A stretch of 64,000 nt of DNA, taken from NCBI GenBank assembly GCA_944990035.1, contig CALYLX010000066.1, forward strand, positions 1,054,001-1,118,000, written 5' to 3'. The DNA comes from Clitopilus passeckerianus. Its lineage: Eukaryota > Basidiomycota > Agaricomycetes > Agaricales > Entolomataceae. A program made the translations under genes and the position numbers. Below the pieces are notes generated by a model. It searched no databases and was not told where the DNA came from. It saw only the letters and a list, made by a program, of their open reading frames with translations. Below are positions 46,285-57,788 of the stretch, piece by piece; position 1 is the first letter of the stretch; each line of letters begins with the position of its first letter.

Positions 46285-47938
46285 CGTCGTATGCCCCGGA
46301 TATTGCAATCCAAGATGCCTCAACGAGCCAAAAGACAGCGGCAGAAGGGCCTCGCAGTCACTGTGGCTAGTCAAAGATAGGGTGCGAGAAAAAATCGAAT
46401 GGCAACGCAGTTCTTGATGGTTATATGTATGCAGGACATTCTCGTCATCCAGTGATTTGTTTCGAACCTGACCGGGTTAGCGTCCCGACGGACTTGACGG
46501 GGTGTAACATGTCGTGACCTTGAACAGCCTAAATGCATATGATACGTAGGGCATTGATGGATCTGGATCCACTCGTCCATCCATCATGGCCTTAAACCCA
46601 CCCACGTACCCACCCCCTGACACGTATGGTGGGTTTCTTGCGGGTGCTCTGGGTAGATTGAATGCAGATGCATCGCAACCTAACGATATCTTCTCTGTGG
46701 GTTTTCTGAGTAAACCTCACATATGCTATTCGTCAACACACGTTGAAGCTAGAAGAGACCTATTGATGGTGGGAGACCTGTGTCAAAAGGTGTATTTGAT
46801 CGAGACGTTGATGGATGAACGAAAATCGGATGGAACGAGGTTGATAAGAACATGTATCAGTTGGGATATGTCTTCTCGTCAAGAAGGGCTGCTTGACATC
46901 ATTTGGCTGATCGTGGTGTGATTGGCCACGAACGCGTCGTGTTTTCAGTACATCGTTTTTGCGACGTAAGTGGCGGCAAATGAGATTGGGCACGTATGGT
47001 ACTATCTGAATTTACTGGCGAGTAAGACTACCAGAACCTCATGCACCAAAGGAACGACATACCTCTAAATCTCTATGGTGCTTTGAAGGCAGATAATCAG
47101 GAGTCTGTCCATTGTGACAGCTTGACCTGGCTGGATACGACCTCATGCGCCCAGATGGCTGCAACATGCAAAGGTGTTGAGGTGGAGTTGGAGATTGTAG
47201 ACAGCAAACATGTCTAAAGATCTTGCATCTAGCCTTTTCGAGGCTGGTTTCCTGGGAACATTAACGGTTGACTGAACACGAGAAAGTTAGTGCTTGATAA
47301 CCGTGCGCACACAGATGTCGAATCTGGGAGAGTTGATAAGGTTGGTGACGTGAGGATAACAGATACACCTACAACAGAAGACATTTGACCACGCGCAACT
47401 GAGATAGTCGTTTTTCGATGTGAACCCCGTGATACGAACTGCACAAGACAAGTCACAGAAGGCGGAACTCGTAGCAGAGGCCGGAACCTACAACATTTAT
47501 ACTTTTGATCGCGGTAATCTCTGATCAGCGTGCCTCCGCATTCGATAGAAAGGTTCTTAGAGACTTCGAATTCATATGCCCCGGAGTTCATATACGGATC
47601 CGTAATAGAAGACTGTGCCAAGCCACGCAGCGTTCTAAGGATCATGATTTATGAGAATTACGCTGTGAAATCAGCGGGAAAAGCTAGTCACCTCATCACC
47701 ATTGCCCACATCGTATGTAGTACAAATGTGAGTAAAATACAAAGCGATTAGGGCGGGAGATATCGTATAATGCTTACATCGGCCCCCTGGCCTGACGGAA
47801 GGTGTTCTCCACGAGTCGTCCTGTATTCCCCGACGATATGGTGCAAATGAGTCTGGGAGAACTTGATGAACAGGCTCCCTGTGAAGTTTGTTCAAGAAGC
47901 AACGTACCTTCACCATAATGTAGTCACAAGGTATAATC
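46285..47938. other. Gene-poor region downstream of SRP9
   Basis: No family is recognisable. Minus-strand frames between 47230 and 47916 have plausible splice sites but no resemblance that I can name. They start only 23 nt after the SRP9 stop and may be its 3' UTR. Confidence 0.35.
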
Positions 47939-48455
47939 CTAAGCCTTGCCTTTCTTCTTCTTTTTCTTTACGCCTCCTGAGGACGGTCCACTTGGCGTTG
48001 GTACAGCGCTCGATTGAGCCCCAGGTGCGGGACTCGCACGGGCTTGGGCAGCATCCGCGCTCGGTGCTGAAAGTGGCTGAGCAATGGCAGGTATAGCAGG
48101 TGCCTTTTTATTCTGCATTTTTCTGATCAACGAAAGGTTGAGTGCCTCAAATCGATTTAGGAATATAGAGGAGTATGTTTTGAACTTGATGCACTGATTA
48201 AACGGCGACAGATTGAGTATGCGGTATCACAGCAGCAATGAAGACACAAACATACTGTCGTGTTGTCCGTTATCTTCAATACAAGCTTTCCTTCCGATGA
48301 TCTCCATTCCACGCAGTACCGTGTCTAAAAGAATAAATTGCAGGCTGAGCTGTTGTTTTATGTGATCCAATCGATGTACGCACATTTCCAGGTGATTTTG
48401 TGTAGAGAGTCTCAGCAGCATCCTGGAATTCTTGCCATGAATGAATATAGACCAT
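47939..48455 (-). CDS. SRP9: Signal recognition particle subunit SRP9
   Basis: Component of the Alu domain of the signal recognition particle, which slows translation while nascent secretory chains are delivered to the ER. Three exons: MVYIHSWQEFQDAAETLY from ATG 48455, then YCVEWRSSEGKLVLKITDNTT, then CIKFKTYSSIFLNRFEALNL. Together they give the SRP9 fold pattern (W-x-E-F, DGKLVLKxTD-like, C-x-K-[FY]-K-T, F-x-x-E-x-LN). Introns are GT-AG and in frame. The C-terminal 50 residues are a Pro/Ala/Ser linker ending in a run of lysines (VKKKKKKGKA), as in the longer fungal SRP9-21 proteins. About 131 residues. Confidence 0.85.
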
Positions 48456-48698
48456 TGCTCATCGAGGCCGACGATGAGCACGACCAGGGAGACGAAGATG
48501 AATGGCCGGATCCTTCAGTGGGTCACGGGCCTGTCACGGCATGTCACCCGATAGCTGTCACGCCTATCGGCTGAACCCCGATAGAGCCGCAGGGTACAAA
48601 GCCTGTAGCTCCCGAGCCTTAACTCGTTTCCTTCATTCCCTCTCGGACTCTCCTTTAGCACCACCAACACCGTCTAGAAGACACCGTTGTTGATCAAA
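48456..48698. promoter_or_regulatory. Bidirectional promoter, SRP9 / mitochondrial carrier
   Basis: 243 nt separate two divergent start codons, so both promoters must lie here or overlap the opposing leader. No TATA box near the usual position was seen on either side. Confidence 0.45.
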
Positions 48699-50229
48699 AT
48701 GTCGACTACAACAGAGAGGAAACGTAGGTCCAGAGTTTTTGCAGAGAACGAGCAGGTTGAATTCAACCCCGCATTTTTCCTACAGCGCTCCCGTTCATCG
48801 CTAACTTTACCGCTGGTGCCATTGCTGGTATCTCGGAAATCTTGACCTTCTATCCTCTCGGTGAGTCCTTCGAAGATCTATTTTTTCGAGTTCATTTTTG
48901 AATACTCAACATCTCGACAGATGTGGTATGTTTCCATCTTTGTCGCCCGGATCACGTCAAGGTCCTAAAATCGGTATTCTAGGTTAAAACTCGTATGCAA
49001 TTGAGCACTGGCAAAGCAACACATGGTCTAGTTGGAACTTTCCAAAATATCGTCAAGGAAGAAGGGTATGTCAACCTTCTCTACTAGTCGTCTGACCCCC
49101 GGTACTGACTCCGAATCCGAACAATCTAGTGTCGGCCGACTCTACAGAGGTATAGTGGTGGCGCAATCGCTCTAACCTGAACAAGAAATGAACAACAGAA
49201 TCTAGGTTTAGTACCTCCCCTCCTCCTCGAAGCACCCAAGCGTGCTGTGAAATTGTACGCGTCTCTGTTCACCTTCTCTTGACCCACTAACCCCGATGAT
49301 CCGTATAGTGCTGCCAATGACTACTGGGGCAAAACTTTCCTTGGCCTCACCGGGCAGAAGCAAATGAACTCTAACCTCGCGATTTCGACCGGTTGCGCTG
49401 CAGGAGCAACTGAGAGTTTCGTCGTTGTTCCTTTCGAGTTGGTCAAGATTAAGTACGTTACTTCCGCCTTCCTGCAATCTGGCGCAATTCTGACGCGTTT
49501 TTCTAGGCTCCAAGATAAGAACAGCACTTTCAAGGGACCCATGGATGTCGTGAAGCAGATTATCGCGAAGGAGGGCGTCCTCGGAATGTACGCTGGTATG
49601 GAGTCGACATTCTGGAGGTAAGCATGTTTTTTGGTGAGATCACATAGTTTAAGCTCATAATGACGCCCACAGACACGTCTACTGGAACGGTGGCTACTTC
49701 GGTACCATCTACACAGTGAAAACCATGCTCCCTAAGGCAGAGGTAAATCCGCCTGTGCTAGCTCCCTCGGTAGTATCGTACTGACTTGCAAATTTTAGTC
49801 ACCCTCAGGTCAACTCTTCAACAACTTCGTTTCCGGAGCACTCGGTGGTTTCGCCGGTACAGTTCTCAACACACCGTACGTCGCCCTTCCCTTGCCGTTC
49901 TTTCTCGTTCTCTCGTTAACCAACATCCTCCGAACAGATTCGACGTCGTCAAGTCCCGCATCCAAGGAGCCACCAAGATACCCGGCGTTCCATTAAAATA
50001 CAACTGGTCATACCCCGCACTCGTGACTATCGCCCGCGAAGAAGGTGTTGCTGCCCTTTACAAGGGCTTCGTTCCCAAGGTCTTGCGACTCGCACCCGGT
50101 GGTGGTGTGTTGTTGCTCGTCGTGGAATTCACCCTGGGTGTATTCAGACAAGGTTCGTGTTTTCAACTAGGATGCAGTTGGACATGTGCTAATTGATTAT
50201 TTATAGTTTTGGGTCCCCCGTATATATAG
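48699..50229 (+). CDS. ODC1: Mitochondrial 2-oxodicarboxylate carrier (SLC25 family)
   Basis: Inner-membrane antiporter exchanging 2-oxoadipate/2-oxoglutarate, linked to lysine metabolism. All three SLC25 repeats carry the signature P-x-[D/E]-x-x-[K/R]: PLDVVKTR, PFELVKIK and PFDVVKSR, each followed by the EEG/KEG-x-x-x-[LM]Y-x-G motif (REEGVAALYKGF in the third). Substrate-contact segments GLVPPLLLEAPKRAVKF and VYWNGGYFGTIY fit the oxodicarboxylate clade. About nine small exons with standard introns join in frame; the last residues are VLGPPYI before TAG 50227-50229. It shares a 243-nt divergent promoter with SRP9. The specific substrate is inferred from recalled family motifs. Confidence 0.85.
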
Positions 50230-50516
50230 ATCACCTTTAACCTTTATTGTCTCTGTGCTGCTTTAGATATCCCATGTAGATTATCGTACTGGAATGAGAT
50301 ATGTTCTGACTGGTTCTTTCTCTCCTACCGCTCTGTGTAGCAATCCCCGGACCATCAGGGGAGCCACCTCCGAGGCCCTTGAAATCCACGCCATAACGTT
50401 TCACAGTGGATTATAGCCTCATTGTATTGGAGACATTGGAATAAATTCGGACGTTGCAAGCATTGGTGCAGACCGCACATAGTATTTCCCGTACTACAAA
50501 GCCACGATTCATGATA

Positions 50517-51644
50517 TCAATGTGATTGGTCTAGTGAGCCCTCCAACGATACTGGTGACTTCGGGAGAAGGGGCTCTGTGGGTAAACCTGCTACTTTCCA
50601 GGCCTGAATACCGCCTATCATATCTGTGGCATTGAAGAGTCCGATTTCTTGTAAGGCAAATGCGGCTAGACTGATCAATAGTCAGTACAAACTGATATTG
50701 TTCAGAGTGGACAATGGTAGAGTCATACCTAGACGTGTAGCCCTCGTCGCAGAAGACAATGACTCGTAGGTCATACCTATCTGTGATCGGCAACCGAGCA
50801 TAATGCCTAGGATCGAGCCTCCACTCGAGCACATTCCTCTCAATAATCAGTGCACCTGGAATTTTGCCATCCCTCAACCTCTGCGCAACCGGTCGAATGT
50901 CAACCAGGAAAACAGGTGTTTCCGGCTTCACCTCCTGCAATTCCGTATGAGCCTGTTCAGGCGTGATCCTGATGAGCTTCGTGCGAGCGTCTTCCAGGAT
51001 CTCGTCTATTCCACGAGAACCAGGCGGTGGAACAGCTGGGTTGGTTTTCAGAGCTGTTGCCTTCCGAAGGACGTGCCAAAGGGCGTCTTCGTCTCGCAGG
51101 GATGTCCCAAGGTCGGTGATGTGAACATGCCACCGTTTTTCTTCCGTATAGACGTTTTTGAGGCGTCCAATGAATTTGGATGATGCAAGGACTTTTGCTC
51201 GGGCGACATAGTCTTTGTTAGAGGCAACAAAGACGAGAGGCGTGCCCTTGTCGGAGGTAGTTGGGGCTGCTGCCCCGATAGCGAAGAGGTAGGTTCCCAA
51301 AGCGAGTTGAGATGCAATGAGGCTTGCAACCTGCTCCAAGTAATTGTCCTCTTCTTTCTGTGGCAAAGTGAGGACGACTCCTAATCTGACGCCTGACAGG
51401 GTCTAGATGTCAGAAGAAGCAATCAGTTGTCAAAAACAGACGTACCTTCAACGATTTCTGAATGGGTAATTGCTCGCACAGCAACCTCATTCGCTGCTTG
51501 TAAGCGAACGTCTTCAAGAGTTCGCTGGGCAGGATCTGCTTGTGCAGGGATAAGAGGAAGGCTCTTGTTAATGAACCCGAAAGAGGTGTTTGTTGGCGAG
51601 TGCTGCGAGCCTTTGGATGCAGTACGTTCAACGGATTCTGCCAT
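50517..51644 (-). CDS. Rhodanese-domain protein with an unassigned N-terminal domain
   Basis: The C-terminal 120 residues are a rhodanese/sulfurtransferase module: VFLVDIRPVAQR, GKIPGALIIERNVLEWRLDP, and the active loop CDEGYTS with the catalytic Cys, then GGIQAWKVAGLP. The N-terminal 190 residues form an alpha/beta domain that I do not recognise (RLGVVLTLPQKEEDNYLEQV, PLVFVASNKDYVARAKVLAS). The ATG at 51644 (MAESVERTASK) is chosen; one six codons further out at 51662 is possible. Two introns remove about 60 nt each, one inside the active-site loop just after TSS. The gene is divergent from the Fmp46-like gene, with 294 nt between start codons; both encode possible sulfur/redox proteins, so shared control is plausible but unproven. 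Confidence 0.72.
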
Positions 51645-51938
51645 GTTCAACGTGAACCTCAAGAATCAAAGCAGAGAACCAAGCAGGCAGCTGGGTTGCT
51701 TATACATGCCACCATTGCGAGCGACCGCCATTTGACCGCCATCATTGCAACGGATTTCCTCATTTCGTTGTTTTCGCCGTCATCTGGTCGAAAGCATACT
51801 GGAGCGAGGTACCATAGTTTGTGCGTATTTGCGAAAGCTTGGCTAAAGCCCCGGAACCAAAGCCATGAACTCACTGACTCGGCTTCGGAACTCGGGAGAG
51901 GAGACCAGTGGCTCGAGCAATCTTGGTCGTAAACAGTC
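51645..51938. promoter_or_regulatory. Bidirectional promoter, rhodanese protein / Fmp46-like protein
   Basis: 294 nt between divergent start codons. It includes the direct repeat-like phrases gcgaccgccatttgaccgccat at 51720-51741. No TATA box was seen at a usual distance. Confidence 0.4.
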
Positions 51939-52534
51939 ATGTTCAATTCCTTCAAGCGGGCATTGGTGAGCTTGTTTCTTTGGTTTATGTACTATAGCTG
52001 AACTACCTCCTTTCTTCAGCCCGAAATCTCTATCTTGTAAGTCAAATTCATAGGTCGTGCACCGTCTTATTCTCAATGATTACTTTCAGCCATCAACCCT
52101 CTTCGCCACCATCGAATAAGGCACTGACCCTGCTAAGGAATGCTATCTCTTCCCCTTATCCTCAGAGCAAGCCCAGCAGCCCACCTCTCCAATTCACTCT
52201 TGATGTTGTCGAGGCCGCTCCGACTTCAGACCAGTTGAACACTATCATGTCCTACCTGCCTTCGAAAGCAATTTCACCTTCCACTGCCTTCTTATCGGCC
52301 CACTTTGCTGCTCCAACTGGCGAGGACAGGCCTCAGACTGTATCTGCTATCGCCAAACTGGCTCAGCACAACCCGTCGGCTCTTAAGTGGCCGATTGTCG
52401 TGGACTGGAACGGCGGTCAGGCAAGCATCGGTGATATTGAAGGCGTCAAGGCTATCTTGGAAAAGTTAAGGCAGAAGAGAGACGGAGAAGCGAAGGAGGA
52501 GGAAGTTGACCAGCCCAAGGGATGGTTTACTTGA
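51939..52534 (+). CDS. Fmp46-like thioredoxin-fold redox protein (DUF1687 type)
   Basis: Small (about 163 residues) protein resembling the mitochondrial Fmp46 family. It starts MFNSFKRALPEISIFHQPSSPPSNKALTLL; the pattern 'basic N-terminus, I-S-[IL]-F-x-x-P-x-S-P-x-S' is characteristic. Later come LQFTLDVVEAAPTSDQLNTI and a C-terminal PIVVDWNGGQASIGDIEGVK. No CxxC pair is seen, as in other members where a single or no Cys remains. Three exons: 51939-51965, 52020-52036 (17 nt) and 52090-52534. The mitochondrial location is inferred from the family and the positively charged start. Confidence 0.72.
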
Positions 52535-52606
52535 TTAAGGTTGGTTTCTACTCTATAGTCCATGCCGGTGGATGTTTACTGATAATCTGTTTTTAGTTCT
52601 AGCACG

Positions 52607-53458
52607 TCATGCATGTATCATACGCCTGAATGTACGTTTAAACTCCTTCACGCCATCTTTCTCCGCAACTAACTGACCGATCCAAATAGGCATAGGCACT
52701 GTAACATAACCAATAAACCTATCCTTGCATACTGTCATCTGCTTTCCCGTCTGAGCTAGATTCCTGCTCGTTCCTTTCCCTATAGCCTCTGGCTGCCGTG
52801 GTGCTTCCGCGTCGCTCGAGTTCTTGATGTCATGGCTAACGTGAAGACTAAGGAGATTCCAACAGGCCGAGACCATCGTGACGACCAATTCGGGGTTTCC
52901 GTTGATTATTCTTGCAGTTTGTATGGAAGGGAGAAACAGGCTCTCCCGCGAAGTGAGACTCGTAGTTGTCCCTTTCGGCGCCCCAGAGGAGGGGGAACTC
53001 CACCTCAACCCTAGGTTTGTCACCGTGTTCGGCAGGGTTATCGAGGCAAGGGTTTGGACGATATCGTGCAAGCTGGCGTTCACAAAATCAAAGGAAATTT
53101 CGACCAGGTTTGGAAGCTCATGGCGTGTCAAGTCCGCAATGAACCTAGAATAGCTGAGCGCGGGGCATTCTTGGCCATGTGGAATTGCAAAGTCGACAAC
53201 AAGGCTGATAGACCGACATGTAAGTACCCCTGCGTCAGGAACAGATGCATGGAGGGTTTTTTGGAGGAGTGGGATGTATGAGGCGCGTGGGACGTGTATG
53301 TCCAAAGCTGTGACACGCTGGAATATTGCTTGCCAGGCTTTGCTGACCAGTGTCGACGTCACAACTAGCTGGACGCGTTCTTTTCTTGTCAGAGGTTGAG
53401 ACCATGCGAGTGAGAGTATGATTTCGAGGAGTTCCACGGGAAGAGTGTCGTTTTCCAT
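52607..53458 (-). CDS. F-box protein, single exon
   Basis: 283 residues without introns. The N-terminal F-box is LPVELLEIILSLAWSQPLTR...RVQLVVTSTLVSKAWQAIFQ, followed by leucine-rich-like segments (LPNLVEISFDFVNAS, LTCRSISLVVDF, LHDIVQTLASITLPNTVTNL). This is the usual plan of small F-box adaptors expanded in Agaricomycetes. The stop is at 52609-52607. The short length and the abrupt C-terminus could mean a shortened paralogue, but the frame is open throughout. Confidence 0.75.
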   Translation of the reverse strand: MENDTLPVELLEIILSLAWSQPLTRKERVQLVVTSTLVSKAWQAIFQRVTALDIHVPRASYIPLLQKTLHASVPDAGVLTCRSISLVVDFAIPHGQECPALSYSRFIADLTRHELPNLVEISFDFVNASLHDIVQTLASITLPNTVTNLGLRWSSPSSGAPKGTTTSLTSRESLFLPSIQTARIINGNPELVVTMVSACWNLLSLHVSHDIKNSSDAEAPRQPEAIGKGTSRNLAQTGKQMTVCKDRFIGYVTVPMPIWIGQLVAEKDGVKEFKRTFRRMIHA

Positions 53459-55478
53459 CCCGGCAGAGACCTATTTTGCTGTAGGCGAGGTGGAGGGCGT
53501 ACAAAGTCTAGGCTCCAAGACATTCGCATGTTGCATGGTCATTAAATATCATCCCACAGGCGCGTCGGTGTTTCCCGCGCTCGGCATTCAAGAAAGCAAC
53601 AAGTGCAGATCTGTTTCGACCGGTGAGAGACTTAGATTTTCCTAATTCAACGGAAAAACATACACCTAGAACATAACCCTGAAGGAAGGCCGCGCCGTGT
53701 GCGACTTCGGAGACATTTTACACGCTCGGCGTCGAGCGGACTCAGCGAAGGTCTTGACTGAGTATTGATACTTTCCTTTTGGCGATACTTTGATACCAAA
53801 ACTATTTTGATCTCTCCTATTTTCCTTTCCTCCCAGATCTTATAGGGAGGCTATCAGACGATTTGCTTACCGAATCTCAGATATTTCCAATAACCTTGAC
53901 AAGGTCCGGAAGTAAATGAAAACAATGTGATACATGGGAGGTGCTTGGAAACTGCCAATAGACTTGTGTGGCGGCAGCCCGGGAAAGAGAAGCATAAGAC
54001 CATACAAAGTCTGCTGTGGCTGAACAGATCTTTCCCAGTGCATCCTATGCCTGAGGCGCATGGAAAGGGAGTATGAGGGGGCATATCCCCATCGTCATCA
54101 AGCGTTACCGTCATTCTCAACCGTGTTGAAACCAGAGAGACACTGCGTGCGTTGGATTAGCCGATAAGCAGCCAAGTTAGGTGGGCGCCGAAAGTTCTCG
54201 ACAGTCAAGCACTCGTCGTCGTTCCAAGCCCAGAGTTGGAATCGGCGTTTCCAAGTCCGTGAGGATAGGTATTGGCGCCGACCCGACAAGTAGAACAGTC
54301 CAAGCATATCCAGAGCTCAACATTTGCGCAGGGGATTAGGCACAGGCACTGGGGGGATGGGAGCTTAACACCTTAAGAACTATGACAAACAGATAACTGG
54401 CAGATCAAAAAGTTCTTGTTAGCGGCAGACAAAGAACATCTCTTTAGCGAGCCCTGCTAATCAGAGTTCGGACAGTTGGTGACACTCGGAGTCGCAACGT
54501 CAAAGAGTAACAGAAGCACTGCATCGGACCCGGTATCGGTGCATCTGGAACCATTCAAGGTAAGCGCGACGGAAGCGCAAACACATAACAGGGGATCCCC
54601 AAGGGAATCTTTTCCTAGCGAAGGTCGAAGATTTCATTCGAGTTCAAGTCCGTTATGAAAGCCAATTAGTAGAGATGGCGAGGTACAAGGCAAAGAGGAT
54701 CGTAGAAGATTAACGAGTCAGTTTTATACTAGCGAAATAGAATTTGAAGGCACTGGTAGACTAGCTCTCACCACCATGAAGTTCGTAGCGACTCACGCTC
54801 CAAGTTCCTGATTAACTCAAAGCTATTCTGATAATCCTTAGAGATTGGCTATAATCGGGGTGGAATAACAGAGGCCCAGAGAGGTGCATAACCGCGTTTC
54901 ATGGCATGAGTATATGCGCTGTGTTCTGCACTCATGGGCCGTAGGGTAACTTGAATCAACCAACTATCGCAGCTACCACAGAGGGCATCTGATGAGATAT
55001 GTACCATATGGTTGGCGCAAGGCGAGATAAATAGTTCCTTTTTTCGGAGAGAATCTCGAGCCAGAATGCGCCGGATGCTACGCCCCACCAATAGCGGGTC
55101 CAGTTGAACGAATCGCCGTTCAAGAAGAAAAGGCGAATTGCAAGCTTAAGGTGCTTTAAATTTGCATGTGAGTCATGTGACCGCGTTTGATGCCAATTCC
55201 ATTTCTGGGAACACCACGATGTTGTTCCCAACTCGGGTTCTTCTCACCTCGAGGAAATGACACGAAAGGCTTATTATCTCCAATGATAGATGGCTCTCAG
55301 GAAGCACAACTAGCTGCTAATCTTTTGACCTTCAGCTGATAGCAGGCAGTTCTATATACCGGGCTGAGTAAGGACGGAGCTCGCGAAGTTCATGAAAGGC
55401 CCTGAATTTCTTCATGTGACTCGCCTGCAGGCTATATAGGATGGAGCTATTGTGATTGGTACCCAGATTTCTCGCACC
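53459..55478. other. 2 kb gene-poor region
   Basis: Short minus-strand frames (for example 55231-54956 and 54307-54098) have protein-like composition with many aromatic residues but no joining splice pattern or family resemblance. They may be remnants of a decayed gene. The right end is the promoter of the class II aldolase, with TATATA at 55433-55438. Confidence 0.35.
55433..55438 (+). promoter_or_regulatory. TATA-like box of the class II aldolase gene
   Basis: TATATA lies 46 nt upstream of the ATG at 55479. Confidence 0.4.
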
Positions 55479-56749
55479 ATGAGCCCCTCAGTCGACATTG
55501 TCAAACCACAAGCCGTTGAAGAGAACGGTGGACCTGTTAAAGCGGCAGCTGTTCAGAATCGGTCCGGTATCGATCAGGCAGATGTATCTTACTTCAACAA
55601 AATCTGGCGTGGTAGCAAGGATGGAAGCGTCAAACTTGATGCGATTCCGACCTTCGAAGACCCCTACGCAGAACGAGAATGGATCAAGGTCGGTATCCAA
55701 CCGTCATTTGTCGAAACGGCGTGATTGACGACACTACCGTCCATAGGAACACATGGCTGCAGCCTTCCGATTCTGGGGTAAATCTGGATTTGGGGATGGT
55801 CTTGCAGGACATATCACTGTCAGAGATCCAGTTCAGCCCGGCTACTACTGGTGAGCTATCGTGACTAAATCCTCGTCTCCCATTGGCTAACGCATACTGG
55901 GTGAAGGATGAACCCGATTTCGGTGCACTTCTCCTCCATGACCGTTAGTTGATTTGGTCATGGTCGACTCCTAATATAATCCTGATCCTGCCCTCGTCAG
56001 AAATCCAAGCTTGTCCTTGTCAGCCCAGATGGTCGTCCCTCACCAGGCGGTGCCCAGCTTCCCATCAACGCAGCTGGTTTCTTCATCCGTGAGCCAAGGT
56101 GTACCTCGAATATGGGTCTCCATGCTGACCACTCTTTACCTTGCCTCCTAGATTCTGCTATCCACAAAGCTCGGCCTGAGATTAATGCTGCCGCCCACTG
56201 CCACTCACTCTATGGCAAAGCCTGGTCCGTTTTCGGCAAGCCAATCCAATTCACAACTCAGGATTCCTGTGCACTTTGGGAGAATCACGCTGTCTATGAG
56301 AACTTCGGTGGTGTCGTTCTTGCGAAAGAGGAAGGCGAGAACATCGCGAAGGCTCTAGGACCCAGGTACAAGGCGTGCATTCTGCAAAATCATGGACTCC
56401 TGACTCGTAAGTCCCTCGCCTACTACTCCCTACTTCCGAAACTTACCTGGAGTTTATTTTAGTTGGCGCGACGGTTGACGAGGCTGCCAATCTATTTAGC
56501 ACCCTCGACAAGCAATGCAAGGTCATGCTCATGACAGAGCGTGCAGCTGCCAACCAAGGCCTCAAGATCAACGTCATCGATCAGGAAGACGCCGAATTCT
56601 CTGCCAGATTCATGCAAAATATACATACTCAATATCAAGCAGTAGGTGCCCTCATTTTCCTGGATCCGTTCTGAGGACTCAACCTGCTACAGTTCCAACC
56701 TGAATACGATCTGCTTGTGGAGGAGACTAATGGGGCCTTCTTGAAATGA
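55479..56749 (+). CDS. Class II aldolase/adducin-domain protein
   Basis: Member of the fuculose-1-phosphate aldolase/adducin-head family, usually Zn-dependent aldolases or related enzymes. After about 65 residues comes AAAFRFWGKSGFGDGLAGHITVRDP, the substrate-loop segment. The metal-binding His pair is in AAAHCHSLYGKAWS and a third His in CILQNHGLLT. Acidic and amide residues of the active site follow in WENHAVYENFGG. About eight short exons, all in frame, end at TGA 56747-56749; total about 300 residues. The ATG at 55479 (MSPSVDIVKPQA) is preferred; one nine codons upstream is in frame. Fungal members often sit in sugar or secondary-metabolite pathways, but nothing nearby indicates a substrate. 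Confidence 0.82.
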
Positions 56750-56848
56750 AAATGCCGAATTTGTAGGAATACTCCACACTGTACATTACCATGGGCCAAT
56801 TCAAATAAATGGGATGCGATTCATGATTTGTATACTGCTTGATAGAGT

Positions 56849-57443
56849 TCACATGGTTGTGCGATTAGACGGGTCGACGTATCTGGTGTCAGCAACGTAA
56901 CCAAAGTCCATTGCGCTGAGTTCGTTGATGTCTTGCTGGGCTATACATAAATGACATCAATAATTCGAGTAGTTTGGGCACCAGGCACGAGAACTCATAC
57001 CTTGCCGCTTTGCTTGTTGTTTATCCACCTTCGTCAACTATGTCGCCTTGATCAACAAACCTGATACCTCTTGTGGCTGGAGTACTCACCCCTTTGACTT
57101 CAATCTCACGGTCAACAAAGGCTGAGGCAATGTTCGTCCTACCTCGTGAGTGAGACTCTGGGCGCCAGAACTCGAAAGTGTCCGAGGCTCACATGAGTTG
57201 CTTTGCCTTCTCGTGGTTGTCGGGAAGACCTTGGTGCTTAACATGGTCATCCATCCTCAACGCCGCCTCATACGCAGCAGCTTTCCCAACGAGCTGTGGA
57301 GACAGCTCCTTGCTGCTCTCTCTCTGATACTGCACGAACGTCCCAGTAGTTTAGCTGACTTCCTGTGTTGACATTGCAAACGCGATCATACGCACATTCA
57401 GGTAAGCTTGAGCCTGCTCTGAGTTTTCGTTGAATCCGACCAT
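56849..57443 (-). CDS. CipC-like protein, diverged paralogue
   Basis: Small protein of the CipC (concanamycin-induced) family, widespread in fungi and of unknown biochemical function. Six tiny exons, read from 57443: MVGFNENSEQAQAYLN, then YQRESSKELSPQLVGKAAAYEAAL, KAKQLM, TNIASAFVDREIEVKG, LTKVDKQQAKRQ and AQQDINELSAMDFGYV, ending at TGA 56851-56849. Exon borders correspond one by one with those of the better conserved copy at 63176-63722, which confirms the model. The C-terminus is longer (DTRYVDPSNRTTM). It was invisible to plain open-frame inspection because no exon exceeds about 140 nt. Confidence 0.75.
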
Positions 57444-57788
57444 CCTTTATGCGCTCTGATAAATGTTAGGGGTATTTTGAAGGAGCCTCTGGCTGAATTG
57501 AGGCGTTTTAAAGTGAGCGGGGCTGAAGGCTGTCAGTTGATGACCCAATTTCTGTGACGTCAGGCCCTTCTGACCGACCTGCACATCGTGACCCTTCGCC
57601 AACGATTTGCGGTGCCAACGCGGCCTGAAATCCCACATACACGCCTAGAAAGGAGGTGGATGGTTCTAAACAAGAAGCCGAAAGTTCTTGGAAGTAGTCA
57701 ATCCATCCATCGGTCGTTTCCGACAGCGCATTGATCAACATCAACACCTACGAGAGGACTTTTAGATTGACTACCACCACCGCGATTT
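57444..57788. other. Intergenic, CipC-like gene / F-box relic
   Basis: Divergent flanks, with nothing recognised. Confidence 0.45.

Noticed and set aside
47230..47916. Possible spliced minus-strand gene directly after SRP9 (ATGGTGAAG with a GTACGT donor, then two further exons)
   Set aside because: Splice sites can be chosen to keep a frame, but more than one frame works equally well, no family is recognised, and it begins 23 nt after the SRP9 stop, so 3' UTR is as likely.
54098..55231. Minus-strand frames rich in Trp/Tyr/Phe
   Set aside because: They cannot be joined by convincing introns and resemble nothing that I can name.
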